Source: Phytohabitans suffuscus (GTDB taxonomy: Bacteria; Actinomycetota; Actinomycetes; Mycobacteriales; Micromonosporaceae). From it: a DNA stretch of 64,000 nucleotides. Shown in pieces: positions 1 to 11,012 of this stretch. The notes beneath the pieces are model-generated. The model did no database searches and was not told the DNA's origin. It saw only the letters and a program-made list of their open reading frames with translations. Both the position numbers and the translations under genes were made by a program. Positions within the stretch are counted from its first letter, which is position 1. Each line of letters begins with the position of its first letter. The stretch is from contig NZ_AP022871.1 of the NCBI RefSeq assembly GCF_011764565.1, positions 248,001 through 312,000 on the forward strand, written 5' to 3'.

Positions 1-1498
1 GGCTGGCCGGCCCGTTCGTCGAGGCGGTCGCCGACGACATCTGCGCCGGCGGCTACGACGTGGTCGGCTTCACCACCACCTTCGTCCAGAACGTCCCCTC
101 TTTCGCGCTGGCCCGGGCGATCAAGCGCAGGAGGCCGGAGGCGGTCGTCGTCTTCGGCGGCGCGAACTGCGACGACGTGCAGGGCGCGGCGATGCACCGC
201 AACTTCGCCTTCGTCGACTACGTGGTCCGGGGTGAGGCCGAGCGGACCTTCCCGCTGCTGCTTCGCCGCCTCGCCGGCGCCACCGGCGTCCGCGACCGCG
301 ACATCGCCGGGCTCTGCTGGCGGGACGGGGACGGCCAGCCGCGGGCGAACCCGATGGACGCCGGCGGGGTGGGTGTCGACGCGATCCCGGAGGCCGCCCA
401 CGACGACTACTTCTCGGCGCTGGAGCGCAACCCGGTCGGCGCCGAGGTGCACCCGAAGATCATTCTGGAAGGGGCGCGCGGCTGCTGGTGGGGCAGAAGC
501 ACCACTGCACGTTCTGCGGGCTCAACAACACGTTGATGGCGTTCCGGGCCAAGGACGCGACGAGGATCCTGGACGAGCTGAAGCGGGCCGTCCGCAAGCA
601 CCGCGTCCTGGACGTGATGTTCGCCGACAACATCCTCGACCAGCGCTACCTGACCGAGCTGGTGCCGGAGCTGACCGCGCTGGGCTGGGACCTCGACATC
701 TTCTTCGAGGTCAAGTCGAACCTGCCGTACCCGAAGCTCGCCGCCCTCGCCCAGGCCGGCGTCACGCGCGTCCAGCCCGGGATCGAGAGCCTCAGCACGC
801 GCGTGCTGGAGCTGATGCGCAAGGGAGTGCGGGGCTGGCAGAACGTCCGCTTCCTGCGCGACTGCGTGACGGTCGGGATCCATCCACAGTGGAACATCCT
901 GTACGGCTTTCCGGGCGAGACCCCTGACGACTACGCACCGGTCTTCGAGCAGCTGCCGAGCCTGGCGCACCTGCCGCCGCCGCAGGGGGCCTCGCGGGTG
1001 GCGCTGACGAGGTTCAGCCCGTTCTTCGACGATCCGGGGCTCGGCATGGTCAACGAGGGGCCCGCGCCGGCGTTCACGCTGATCTACGATCTGCCGCCCG
1101 CCGAGGTGGCCGACCTCGTGTACCTGTTCCAGAGCAGGGACAGCGGGCTGGTCGGCGAGCCGGTCGAGCGCCTGTCCAGCCTCGTCGCCGACTGGTCGAG
1201 GGCGTCCGGGCGGACGCTGGCCGCGCTCGACCGGAGCGGCGGCGGCCTGGTCCTCGTGGACCGGCGGCGCTCGGCCCGTGCGGTGGAGCACCGGCTCGAC
1301 GCGCGGGAGGCGGCGGTGTACCGGCACCTGCTCAAGGGCCACAGCCTCGCCGCCCTCACCAGGATCGCCCAGGAGGCCGGCTCGCCGTTCGACGCGGCCG
1401 GGGTGGCGGAGTTGGTGGCTCGGTGGCGCGCGCGAGGTCTGGTCTTCCAGGACGGGGACGTCCATGTCGCCCTGGCCACCGGGTTGGGGTACCGGTGA
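1..1498 (+). CDS. B12-binding radical SAM RiPP maturase, 5' partial, one frameshift
   Basis: The reading frame is open from base 3, so the start lies left of the window. The first ~160 codons (VVGFTTTFVQN, VVVFGGANCDD, VVRGEAERTFP) look like the C-terminal part of a cobalamin-binding Rossmann domain. Next come the cluster-binding cysteines in GCWWGQKHHCTFCGLN (C-x7-C-x2-C), characteristic of the family named RiPP maturation radical SAM protein 1, then a TIM-barrel-like region (MFADNILD, QPGIESLS, WNILYGFPGE) and a helical tail. The family modifies ribosomal peptides, with chemistry often unassigned. The frame shifts at about 487-492 inside the cysteine motif; adding one G to the run GGGG restores it exactly. 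The stop overlaps the next gene (GTGA). Function on a particular peptide is inference. Confidence 0.85.
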
Positions 1499-2058
1499 GC
1501 GCGACCCCCGGCCCGGGCACCACTTCGGACGATCCGATGTGGACCCACTGGCCGTCGCACCTGAGGCGCTCCGTGGCCGACCTCGAAGCCGTCGCCCGGC
1601 AACGGCTGCGCGGTGTCGTCGTCGGCGAGCCGGTGCACCTGGCGCCGGAGGCGGACACCGGCGCGGCGGTGTTCCTGGCGCTGCTGCGGGAGTCGGCCGG
1701 TCTCGGGCTGGTGGTCCGGTGGCGGGGGTCGGTCAGCGGTATCCCGCACGCGCTGGTGCGCCACCTCAGCGCGCCGTACGACGGCCCGGCCGGCCACTTC
1801 GCGTGGCGCCGCCCCCGCACGGCCGGACTGCGGCTGCGCCGGGGGCCGGGTTTCCTGACGATCGAGGACCGGCGGTTCGGCCCGGTCCGGCGCACCCTCG
1901 TGCCGGAGCACGACGAGCGGTTCGCCGCGCTGTGCCCGCCGGCCACCGCCGGGCTGCTGCCGGAGGTCGACCCCGCCGCCGGCGCGCGCCTGTGCTCGGA
2001 AGGGCTGGCGGTGGTGATCGGCGGCCGCCTCGTGACGCTGCCGGTGCGCCTGCGCTAG
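1495..2058 (+). CDS. Small radical SAM partner protein (DUF5825-like)
   Basis: 187-aa protein starting at the GTG that overlaps the upstream stop, so it is translationally coupled to the B12 radical SAM gene. No signal peptide, membrane segment or catalytic motif is visible. The protein is Arg/Leu-rich with WTHWPSHLRRSVADLE near the N-terminus. Proteins of this size directly downstream of RiPP maturation radical SAM protein 1 are commonly named DUF5825; I assign that from position and general look only. A helper or peptide-presenting role is inference. It ends 7 bp before the convergent YcaO gene. Confidence 0.6.
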   Translation: MSATPGPGTTSDDPMWTHWPSHLRRSVADLEAVARQRLRGVVVGEPVHLAPEADTGAAVFLALLRESAGLGLVVRWRGSVSGIPHALVRHLSAPYDGPAGHFAWRRPRTAGLRLRRGPGFLTIEDRRFGPVRRTLVPEHDERFAALCPPATAGLLPEVDPAAGARLCSEGLAVVIGGRLVTLPVRLR

Positions 2059-2064
2059 CGACTC

Positions 2065-4066
2065 CTACGCGAGCGGGACCGGCTGCGGGAACGCGGGTCC
2101 GGCGCCGCCGGGCAGCCGCCAGCGGAACATCTCCGCGGCCGGCTCGGCGGCCGGACCCAGCTCCAGCGGGTAGAGGTGGGGCGAGCGTGTGACGGCCACG
2201 CGCAGCCCGGCGCCACGGGCCCAGGCCGGCGTCAGGTCGGCCGCGTACACCCTGATCCCCCGGGCGAGGAGCTGGCCGGCGACCGCCGCGACCACCTGCC
2301 GGCTCGTGCCCTCGACGCGCGGGCCGCCGGTTTCGGCCGCCCAGCCCGGGCGCCCGTCGGGTGCCAGGCGGTCGACGAGGTGGCGGCGGTCCGGGTGCAG
2401 GTAGTGGACGGCGTTGTCGGTGAACCGGGTGAACGTCATGGTTTCGCCGGGGACCTCGTCGTGGCGCAGCCACCGGTGGACCGCCACCGCCTCACCGAGC
2501 GCCCGCCGCGCCGCCGCCGCGGCCGTCCGGTCGCTGGCGGAGCCCACCGCCCTGATCCCGCCGCCCTCCCCCGTCCCGGTGACCACGCAGACGACGGTCG
2601 GGACCCCGTGCAGGTAGCTCAGGTCGGTGTAGCGGGCGGTCAGGTCCGCGGCCGGCGCCGGGTCGCCGTACGGCCACTGTGGACGGGGCAGGTCGAAGCG
2701 CCAGGCGAGCATGAGGGCGTCCCGTTCGAGCAGCTCGAAGAGGCCCCGCTCGATCGCGGTCCAGAGGCCGCCTCCGGCGGCGGCGCCGCTGGTGGAGGGG
2801 CGCCGCGGCCCGCGCGAGAGCGCGCACGATTCCGGGTGCAGGTGGAAGTCGCCGGCCCGCGCGAGTCCGCGCTCGCCGGTGGCCAGGTCTCGCACCACGA
2901 CCGCGGCCCCCTCCAGCGGGCAGTCGGGTGGCTCGCCGGCCGCCGCGCTGGTGGTCCACAGTGTCCGGTCGTCGCCGGTGCGGGGCGGTGGCGCGGGCTC
3001 GCTGAGCGCCATCCGCTCGACGAACTCGGCCAGGGCGCGGCGCCGGGCCCCGCCGCGGGTCGGTGCGCGGCCGTCCCCGCCGACCGTAAGCGTCGAGCCG
3101 TGGACGGTGTCGATCGTCACCCCGCGGGCCGCGGCGTGCCAGCCCCCGTCCGCGGAGCCGGTCTCGGTCAGCGTGAGCACCGGACCGGCCAGCGGGGAGA
3201 CGACCGCCCGGCGCAGCCCGCCGGTACCCCGTCCGGCGCGCTGCCGGCCGCCGCAGGCCGGACAGCCGGCGACGGGCAGGTAGGGGTGGCGGACCACGCG
3301 GTAGCCGTCGGCGGTGGTGGCGATCTCGTGGGCGACGCCGGCGCCGGCCTGCCCGTCCGACCCGGCCCAGCTCGCGACCATCGCGGCCGCGACCGCCGCG
3401 ACCGCGTGCCGCGCCCATCCCCGAGGCTTCGCGCGCGCCGGTCGGCGAGCAGGGTCTGGAACGCGTCCCGGTGGCGGGTCGGTCCCGCCCGCCGCAGCCA
3501 CCAGCACTCCAGGCAGCCCGTACGCCCCGGAACGATCAGCGGTCCGACGGTGAGGGGCGTGGCCGCCCGCGCGTCGAGCAGCAGCCAGGGCACGCCGTCA
3601 CGCAGGGCCCGCCGGTTGAAGTCGGCCGGCGCCGGGCTGGCCGGCGCCGGCCGGTCGAGGACGAGGACGCTGAGCGCGTCGGCGGCGTGCGGCACCGGTT
3701 CGGTACGGCGCACCGGCCGGATCGCGGGCGCCGCCGTGCCGGGCGGCTCCTCCTCGCCGAGCAGCCGTGCGGTCAGCTCGGCCAGCTCGCCGCCGCCGTG
3801 GATCCCCACGCCGGGCGCCGGGTGGTCGGCGCCGCCGGAGACGACGGTGAGGACGCCCCGCTCGGCCAGCCGCCGGGCCAGCCGGGTGCCGGCGGCGTCG
3901 CGGCTGAGGACGGCCTCGTCGCCTCCCGCCGAGCCGGCCAGCAGGTCGTCGCGGAGCGCGCGCGCCTCGGGCCCGGCGGCGGTCGCGTACCAGGAGCCCA
4001 GCGACACGACCAGGCCCGACGGGAGGGCGCCCAGCTGGCGTACGGCGCCAGCCTCAGCTCAGCCAT
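2065..4066 (-). CDS. Fused TOMM leader-binding (ocin-ThiF-like) and YcaO cyclodehydratase, two frameshifts
   Basis: Read through two shifts, this is one protein of about 666 aa. The N-terminal half is the E1/ThiF-like leader-peptide-binding part, with the hallmark GCLECWWLRR. The C-terminal half is YcaO-like (GCPACGG zinc-type cysteines, AIERGLFELLERDALMLAW, the C-terminal Pro-rich PVPLA end). YcaO enzymes activate backbone amides with ATP to form azolines or related groups, and the fused partner recruits the precursor leader. The start is ATG 4066, overlapping the upstream stop by 8 bp. Shifts at about 4040 and about 3430 are each repaired by one extra G in a short G run. It closes the leftward operon. 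The specific product is unknown. Confidence 0.82.
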
Positions 4067-5413
4067 CCGCGACAAGTCCACGGGCGATCGCGGCGTTGTC
4101 GAGCCGCTCCCGCCAGGTGAACTTGTAGCTGGGGCAGGGCAGCTCGCCCTCTTTCCACAGCTTGGGGCAGCCGCCCCGCAGACCGGCATGAACGGGCAGG
4201 TCGCGCACGGCCACTGGCCCGCCCGCACCTCGTCATACCAGGAGTCGAACGCGCCCTCCGGGCGGCGCTGGTCGACCGGCAGCAGGTCGAGGCTGGCGAC
4301 CTGGCCGCGGACACTGTCGACCGGGACGAGCGGATGCTCGGTGCAGCTGTAGACGCGGCCGGCGGAGTCGACCACCTCGCTGCTTCGCGAGGTCGCGATG
4401 CAGGTGGCCGCCCGGGGGCGCAGCGGCAGGGTCGCGGGGAGGGTCATGCCCAGGCTCGCCGCGAGCGCGGCCCACTCCAGCTCCCGCCGGGCGTACTCCG
4501 AGCGCTTGAGCTCGCGGTCGGCGACGTCGTTGCCCCAGGAGTGCACGGGTGCCGGCTTCAGGATCACCCGGGGACTGGCCAGCCCGCGCCGGGCCAGCTC
4601 GGTGATCAGCTCGGCCACGCGGTCCTCGTTCTGGTTGTCGACGTTCGTGCGGATCCCGAAGGTCAGCTCGGGATAGCTGCCGGCGGCGATCACCTCGCCG
4701 ATGAGGTCGACGATCTTGTCGAACGTGCCGGCGCCGTTGCGCATCGCCCGGCGCTCGTCGTGCACCTCGCGCGGCCCGTCGATCGTCACCTCGAGCCAGC
4801 GGATCGCGCAGTCGTCGTACAGCTCCCGCAGGACGCGGTGGGTCAGCAGGCTGCCGTTGGTCACCACGTCGGCCGAGTACGGCTTGCCGAGGCGCTCGGC
4901 CTCGGGAAGGACGGCGGCGCTGATCTCCCGGATCACCCGCAGCGCCAGCAGCGGCTCGCCGCCGAACCACGCGACGTGCAGCGCGGTGGTCTCCGGATCC
5001 GCCAGGGCCGCCACCGCCCGGTCGATCTTCTGCTGCACCCGGCGCCGCTCGACCGGTGTCTTGGTGTGCTCCTGCCCGCAGTACGCGCAGCCCATGTTGC
5101 AGTACGAGGTGGGCAGGAAGACCAGGCGGCGCAGCCGGGCGCCGGTGGACCTGGCCCGGCGGCGCCTGGTCAGCTCGCCGAGCTCGTCCTCACTGGTCGA
5201 CACCAGCGCCTCGATCTCGGTCAGCTCCTGGACGAGTTCGGGATGGAGGTCGTCGAGGCGCCCCGCGTCGAAGCTCTCCGCGTCCGCCTCGCGCAGCCGA
5301 AACATCTTCGCCGTGCGGCTGGCGAACCCGAAGCGGTACCTGTCGCCGTCCGGCGCGCGGAAGGACCGGTCGCTGAGAAGTATGTAGTCGCTGCGCTTGA
5401 GAACGTTCGTCAT
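4059..5413 (-). CDS. Radical SAM/SPASM peptide-modifying enzyme, frameshift near 3' end
   Basis: About 450 aa. The canonical CxxxCxxC cluster motif is in SYCNMGCAYCGQ (residue ~110), followed by HVAWFGGEPLL, VVTNGSLLT and VTIDGP, the usual radical SAM order. The C-terminus has SPASM cysteines (VYSCTEH, CATCPFMPVCG). The frame shifts at about 4170; one missing G/C in CGGGGCGG restores the expected end GGCPKLWKEGELPCPSY and a stop at 4059. Such enzymes form thioether, C-C or other crosslinks in RiPPs. The start ATG overlaps the response-regulator stop (ATGA), with GAGGAG as ribosome site. The next gene starts within its last codons. Confidence 0.85.
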
Positions 5414-6192
5414 ACCGCTCCTCCTCGACCGGCCCGTGCCCGGCTACCGGTCTTCATCAAAGCCGCCGGACGCCTGCCCGGCATCGCCCACCGGGCGGAG
5501 GAACCCGCCCTGCTCACCCGCGCGGGCGAAGGCGGCGGGCGGCCCTTCGGGGCGGCGGCGCTGAACAGCGCGAGCTCCACCCGGCTGCGCAGGCCGAGCT
5601 TCTGGTAGATCTCCTTCACGTGTGACTTGACGGTCGAGTTGGCGACCGCCAGCGCGCGGGCGATCTCGCCGTTCGAACGCCCCTGGGCCAGCAGTGCGAA
5701 GACCTCCCGCTCGCGCGGCGTCAGGTTGGCCACGCGGTGCCCCTCGACGTCGTCCTGCCCGCTGAACCGGGTCAGGCCGGTGGCCAGGCGGCCGGCGTAG
5801 CGGCGTTCCACGACGACGTACCCGGCGGCCACGAGCCGGATGCACGCGACCAGCTCCGCCGGCCCGATACGCCGCGACATCAGCGTGCACGAACCGATGC
5901 TGAGCAGCTCGAAGACGTGCTCGTCGGCGTGTGAGGTGAGGATCAGGAACGGTGGTACGCCGCCCACGGCGTTCGCGCTGACGGTCTGCACGACCGAGAC
6001 GGTGTCCGGGCCCAGCGAGGCGACGTCCATGACGAACAGGCTCGGGCGCAGCCGGTCGCGCAGCAGTGCCGCCTCGGTCCCGCCCCGCGCTTCGCCGATC
6101 ACCCGCAGGTCCGCCTGCCGGCTGAGGATGGCGGCCAGGCCGCTGCGGGCGAGGTAGTTGTCGCCGACCAGTGCGATCCGGATCTCGGTCAT
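5410..6192 (-). CDS. LuxR-family response regulator of locus A
   Basis: 260 aa, start ATG 6192 behind AGGAGGTGGGCC. An N-terminal receiver-like domain (IRIALVGDNYLARSGLAAIL, presumed phospho-Asp in FVMDVAS) is followed by a NarL/LuxR HTH near residue 170 (LTPREREVFALLAQGRSNGEIARALAVANS). The acidic pair of a typical receiver is reduced to GDN, and the conserved Lys near LMSRR is absent, so control by phosphorylation is doubtful. It sits in the middle of the biosynthetic operon, overlapping genes on both sides, and presumably controls the locus. No histidine kinase is adjacent. The 40-residue Arg/Pro/Ala-rich tail is unusual. Confidence 0.85.
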   Translation of the reverse strand: MTEIRIALVGDNYLARSGLAAILSRQADLRVIGEARGGTEAALLRDRLRPSLFVMDVASLGPDTVSVVQTVSANAVGGVPPFLILTSHADEHVFELLSIGSCTLMSRRIGPAELVACIRLVAAGYVVVERRYAGRLATGLTRFSGQDDVEGHRVANLTPREREVFALLAQGRSNGEIARALAVANSTVKSHVKEIYQKLGLRSRVELALFSAAAPKGRPPPSPARVSRAGSSARWAMPGRRPAALMKTGSRARAGRGGAV

Positions 6193-6832
6193 GGCCCACC
6201 TCCTGGCCGATCGGGTGTGCCGCCGCCGGGGTGTCCGAGCGCCAGCGTGAACGCGTGCCGCAGGCCGGGGATGCCCCGGGCCGCGTAGGCGGTGACCTCG
6301 GCCGTGCTTCCGCCGAAGCCGCAGGCACCCAGGCCGTGGGCGGTGGCCGAGAGCCAGGCCGCGTGGCCCAGCGCCGCCGCGTGGAACAGGGCCGCCGCGT
6401 GGCCGGGACGGTGCGCGGTCAGGTCCGCGCAGACGAGTACCAGGGCGGGGCCGGGGCGTAGGAGGAGCGCAGGCGGCGCAGCCAGCGGGGACGCCCCAGC
6501 AGGCCGTGCCGGTCGTGCAGCCCCGCCGGCAGGCCGGTGACCTCGTAGGCGGCCACCAGCACCCGCAGCGCGGGTCCGTGGCCCGGCGGCCAGTGGTGGT
6601 GGTAGGCCGCCCAGGCGGCAAGCAGCACCTCGTCGAGCAGGTCGCGGGGCACGGGCCGGCCGGTGAAGCGCCGGTGCGCGCGCCGTACCGGGATGGCGCT
6701 GTGCAGCGGCGGCGGTGGGCTCGTGAGGGGCGGCCCGCCCGCGGCGTCGAGGGCGGTGTGCGCCCCGCCGGGACGGCTCGCCGCCATGCGCCAGACGTGT
6801 CGCGCCGGGTCGCCGGCGGGTACCAGGGGCAT
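6189..6832 (-). CDS. Nitroreductase-like flavoenzyme, frameshifted
   Basis: About 215 aa through a shift near 6450 (one C missing in GCCCCGCCC). Visible segments are IPVRRAHRRFTGRPVPRDLL near the start of the fold, ALRVLVAAYEV, then after the shift ALFHAAALGHAAWLSATAHG and the C-terminal FTLALGHP, the order seen in FMN nitroreductases. In RiPP loci this family oxidises azolines to azoles (SagB-type) or acts as another dehydrogenase. The start overlaps the upstream stop (TGATG), and its stop overlaps the response regulator start. It is the second nitroreductase-type gene in the operon. Confidence 0.7.
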
Positions 6833-8072
6833 CACGCGGCTCCGGCGACGGCCACGACGGCGGTGACGGCCTCGTCCTCGCCGAGGCCGAGCAGCGGCCC
6901 CAGGCGGGCGGTCCACCGGTCGGCGAAGCGGGTCGTGACGCCGTGCGCCCGCCCGACGACGGCCAGCTGCATCGCCGCGCAGCCGGCGTCGAGGTGGCAC
7001 AGCCGGTACGCGAAGCGCCCGTACCTGCGCACCAGCCGTCCGGTGTCGGCGACCAGGCAGATCACCGCGCCGGCGCGCTGGCCGGCGAGGTCCGTCTCGG
7101 CCGTCACCTCGTGCAGCGTGGCCGCTGACGCGGTCGTGAACGCGCCGCCGCCGCTGCCGTCGAAGCGCAGTGGCCGGGCCGGTACGCCGGCGCCGGGCCC
7201 GGTCACGAAGACGGCGGCCGTGGAGCCCAGGTCGCCTCCGGTCGGTGCCCAGCGCCGGCCGTCCGGGCGGCGGCCGACGCAGTGGCGCAGCAGGGAGGCG
7301 AGGATCGCGGCGTCGAGTGCCGGAGGCTCGCCGGACCGCGGCGATGGCCCCGGCAGCGGCGATGGCCCGGGCAGCGGTGGCGGGTCGGGCAGCGGATGGC
7401 GCGGCCCGGACCGGTCCGCCGGGCGGGGTGGACGCGCCGGGTCGAGCCGCCGCATCGCGGGCACGGTGGCGACGAGCGCGTTCGACGGCCGCTCCATCTG
7501 CCACTCGTACGCGGCCACGAGCGGGTCGCCGCCCGCCTCCCACCGGCAGGTGGCGCAGTCGTCGAACGGGGTGACCAGGATGGCGTCGTCGCCCCCGTCC
7601 CGCCCGATCCGGCGCATGACGCGCGGCGGCGTGGCGGTCGGCTCGGCGAGCAGGACCCGTACCGCCTCGTCGGCGGCGAGCGCGCGGCCCAGCCGGCCGA
7701 GCGGGTCGTCGGGTGCCGCCCGGGTGCGCAGGCCGGCCGCGGTGACGGACCGGCGTACACACTCGACGCACGCGGTGTGTCCGGCCCGCAGCTGCGGGCC
7801 GAGCTGGACGTGGTCCCGCTCCCAGCCGATCCGCAGGACCGGAGTCCGGCCGGTGAGCGGGTGGGCCGGCAGGTCGTCGCCGACCGCCACCCACAGGTCG
7901 GCGGGGCCGGCCGCCGGTCCGCGCCGGCCAGCTGTTCCGGCCGGGCGCCGGCGACGCCCCGGGCGGCGAGGGCCCCGGCCAGGTGGACCGCCGCCGGCCA
8001 GGCGGCGGCGGTGGCGAGGACCGCCAGCCGGGCCCTGGCGAGCGGGCCGGTGTCCGCTGTCGTACCGCGCAA
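6832..8072 (-). CDS. SagB-like protein: leader-binding-like front plus nitroreductase-type C-terminus, frameshifted
   Basis: About 413 aa from a TTG at 8072 (GGGAGG upstream). The front half has a ThiF-like look (PVLRIGWERDHVQLGPQLRA, then GHTACVECVRRS), resembling the E1-like leader-binding fold. A Pro-rich linker around residue 220 leads to a nitroreductase-type half (LDAAILASLLRHCVGRRPDG, VICLVADTGRLVRRYGRFAY). The frame shifts near 7895-7925. SagB-type enzymes dehydrogenate azolines in TOMM pathways. Overlap with the next nitroreductase suggests a heteromer or two sequential oxidations, which is inference. A plain YcaO-associated dehydrogenase is the main alternative. Confidence 0.65.
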
Positions 8073-8129
8073 TCGAAGACCTCCCGTCCGCCGCCGCACC
8101 ATCGCCGCCGGAAGTCTGCACAGGCGCGG

Positions 8130-9517
8130 TTACCGCCGGCTCACCGCGGACTCACCGCCGGCCCGGCGCACTGGTAGGCCGAGGGCGGTGGCCAGCGGCT
8201 CCAGCGCCGCCATGCCGCCGGCCGGATCGCCGATGAGGGCGAGGTTGAGCCGTTGCGGCGCCAGCGCCCGCGCCGCCGCGCGTACGGCGGCCGGTGCGAG
8301 GCCGGCCAGGACCGGGGCCTGTTCGGCGATCTCGTCGAGCGTGAAGCCGCGGCGCAGTCCGGCGGCGGTCTGCCCGACCAGCTCCCGCACGCTCTGCGCG
8401 AGCATCGGCACGCGGGCGGCGAGGTTGCCGGCGCCGGCGCGGGACTCCTCGTCCGCCGGACCCCGCTCGGCCAGGTCGGCGCACTCGCGCAGGAGGCGAT
8501 CGGTGGCCGCGGCCAGCCGGTCGGCGTCCACCGCGCCGTAGACCCGGAACTCGGCCAGGTGGCCGGTGCCGGTGCGGCGTGCCACGAAGTCGGTGTGGAA
8601 GCCGTACGAGCAGCCCATCTCCTCGCGCAACGCGACGTTCAGTCGGGACGGGGACCAGCCGGCCAGGGTGTGCACCGCGGTCTCCAGACCGGCCAGCCGC
8701 TCACGGTCGGGGCAGTGCACGGCGGCGCCGAGCACCAGCACCGCCTGCCGCGCGCCCGGGGCCGCGTGGACCTCCCAGGTGGGCCTGGCCGCGGGCAGGG
8801 CCACGGGCGGCGCGGCCGCCGGCACCGGGTGGTGCCACGCGCCGAACGTCTCGACGGCGCGGTCGCCGACTCGCCAGCGCTCCAGGTCGCCGGCGACGAT
8901 CACCGACGTGTTCGCCGGCCCGTACCACCGGCCGTGCAGGTCGCCCAGCAGGTCCCGGTCCACATCGGACAGCGACAGCGCGCCGCCCCGAGCGGTCCGC
9001 CCGTACGGGGAGCCGGGCGGGTAGCTCAGCCGGCGGATCGCGTCGGCCGGCCGGTGCACCGGATGCAGCGCCTCGGTCCGGCTCGCGGCCACCCGCCGCG
9101 CGACCGCCGCCCGGATCCACCGCTCGTCCAGCGCGGGGCTGGTCAGTGCCGGTACCAGCATGTCGAGCAGCGCCGGCAGGCCCCGGCCGGGGACGACCGC
9201 GGTCAGCTGGGACCCGTCGTGGTCGGCGCCGCCGGTCAGCGTGGCGCCGAGCCGCTCCAGCTCGTGCACGAACGTGCCGTCCCGCCGCCCGGCCGGCCCC
9301 ATCGCGCAGCCCGCGGCCAGCAGGGCGGCGATCCCGTCCCGGCCGGCCGGCTCGCTCGCCCCGCCGGGTGCGACGGCGATGTGCACGGTGGCCAGCTCCC
9401 GGCCGGGCACGAGGATCTGACGTACCGTGATCCCGTTCTTCGCCGCCTGGACGCGCGCCGGCGGCGGCCGCCATGCCTCCGTGGCTACCGGGGCGCGCCC
9501 TGGTGGGTCATCGTCAT
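8130..9517 (-). CDS. M16-family peptidase, non-catalytic partner, frameshift near start
   Basis: About 460 aa in M16 (insulinase/MPP) order: VHIAVAPGGASEPAGRDGIA, TFVHELERLGATLTGG, then the C-terminal repeat of the fold. The HxxEH zinc motif expected near residue 60 is missing, so this is the inactive partner of the neighbouring M16 protein, as in other bacterial M16 heterodimers. The frame has no start of its own; ATG 9517 (behind GCGAGGCG) joins it if one C is added to GCGCCCCGG near 9497. It follows the catalytic gene by 12 bp. The pair probably processes the locus A peptide; the substrate is inferred. Confidence 0.78.
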
Positions 9518-9529
9518 GATCGCCTCGCT

Positions 9530-10789
9530 TCAGGTCGAGTGGTAGGTGAGCGTGACCCGGCGCCGGCGCAGCAGCGCCGCGGCGCACTCGCGCACGTCCG
9601 CGGCGGTCACGGCCAGTACGCGCCGGATGCTCTCGCCGGGCGGGCGTGCCTCGCCCCGGGCCGCCCAGTCCCAGGTCAGGTCCTCGGCCAGCATCCGCGG
9701 ACGTTCCACGTCGGCGAGCCAGGCGGCCAGCCGCTGGGACTTGGCGCGCTCCAGCTCCTGGTCGAACGGGCCGTCCATGGCCAGCGCCACGAGCTGGTCG
9801 AGGTACGCGGACTCCAGCCGGGCGGTGTCGACGCCGGCCGCCGGCCGGAGCCGGACGATCGCCATCGAGTCGCCGGCGATCATCGGCAGCAGCTTGATCT
9901 GGATGTTGGCGGCCAGCGCGGTGTCGGACCGCAGGCGGCGTTGCAGCCGGCTGGCCTGCCCGGTCGCCAGCACGGCCGCCGTCACGTCGGCGGCGGCGAA
10001 GGTGACGCCGCGGGCCGGGGGCAGGCGGTGGGCGACGACGAGGTTGGGCGGCGCCGCCGAGCGCCGATCCAGGCGGACCGGTTCGTCGGGGATGTCCGCG
10101 CCACCGGCCGCCGGCCTTGGCCCGCCGCCCCGGTCGGCCCGCAGCCCGCCGAACCCGCGCTCGACCTCGTCCTCCACGAGGGCGCGGTCGAACCGCCCCG
10201 CCACGGCGACGAGAACGCGTCCCGGGACGTAGTGATCGGCGAAGAAGTCGCGCGCGCCGTCCACCGTGGCGGCGTCGAGATCACCGATCTCGCCGGTCGG
10301 CGTCCGGCTGAACGGGTGGGGCGGCGGGTACATCGCCGCCGTCACCGCCTCGCGGGCGTCGCCGTACGGCGTGTTCAGCACGGCGTCACGCCACTCGTTG
10401 CGCACGACCTCGCGCTCCCGGTCGAGGATCCCGGCGTCGATACCCTCCGGAAGGCGCGCGAGCCGCCGCGCCTCCAGCCAGACCGCCAGCGGCGCGGCCG
10501 GCCCGGGCACCGTCTGGAAGTAGCTGGTCGACTCGACCAGCGTGTTCGCGTTGGTGAAGCCACCGGCCGTCTCGATGGCGCGGACGTGGTCGCCGCCGTC
10601 CATGCCCGCCGTCGCGGCGAACATCAGGTGCTCGAACAGGTGCGCGAAGCCGGACCGGCCGGGCCGCTCGTCGCGCGAGCCGACCTCCACGCGTACGTGC
10701 ACCGCGGCCACCGGCATCGCCGTGTCGCGCGCGTAGACGACGCGTACGCCGTTTCGCAGGGTCACCGCTGTGCGGTCGAGGCCCGTCAT
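9530..10789 (-). CDS. M16-family zinc peptidase, catalytic subunit
   Basis: 419 aa from ATG 10789. The inverted zinc motif HxxEH is present in GFAHLFEHLMF (residue ~50), and the second-ligand region follows (DREREVVRNEW, residue ~110). Later segments EIGDLDAATVDGARDFFADH and HRLPPARGVTFAAADV match the M16 fold. No signal peptide, so it acts in the cytoplasm. It is first gene of the leftward operon, diverging from the FAD oxidoreductase across 223 bp. Paired with the HxxEH-less gene downstream, it is the likely leader protease of locus A. Confidence 0.87.
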   Translation of the reverse strand: MTGLDRTAVTLRNGVRVVYARDTAMPVAAVHVRVEVGSRDERPGRSGFAHLFEHLMFAATAGMDGGDHVRAIETAGGFTNANTLVESTSYFQTVPGPAAPLAVWLEARRLARLPEGIDAGILDREREVVRNEWRDAVLNTPYGDAREAVTAAMYPPPHPFSRTPTGEIGDLDAATVDGARDFFADHYVPGRVLVAVAGRFDRALVEDEVERGFGGLRADRGGGPRPAAGGADIPDEPVRLDRRSAAPPNLVVAHRLPPARGVTFAAADVTAAVLATGQASRLQRRLRSDTALAANIQIKLLPMIAGDSMAIVRLRPAAGVDTARLESAYLDQLVALAMDGPFDQELERAKSQRLAAWLADVERPRMLAEDLTWDWAARGEARPPGESIRRVLAVTAADVRECAAALLRRRRVTLTYHST

Positions 10790-11012
10790 GCGGGGTACGG
10801 TCCGGCACCGGCGCGTGCCGCGGGCACCGTCATCCGGGCGGTCAGCCGGCCGCGTCCCCGCTCAGGGGACGCGCGACGCGGGGTGGATCCGGCGCCTCGC
10901 TCCCCCTCGGGAGGGTCACCGCCGCCCGTGGCCGGGGCAGCCTGGGCGGGACCGCAGGCCGAAAGCGAGGTTCGCGCGTGTCGCACACGACGCCTTGCCG
11001 TGACGGTTCGCC

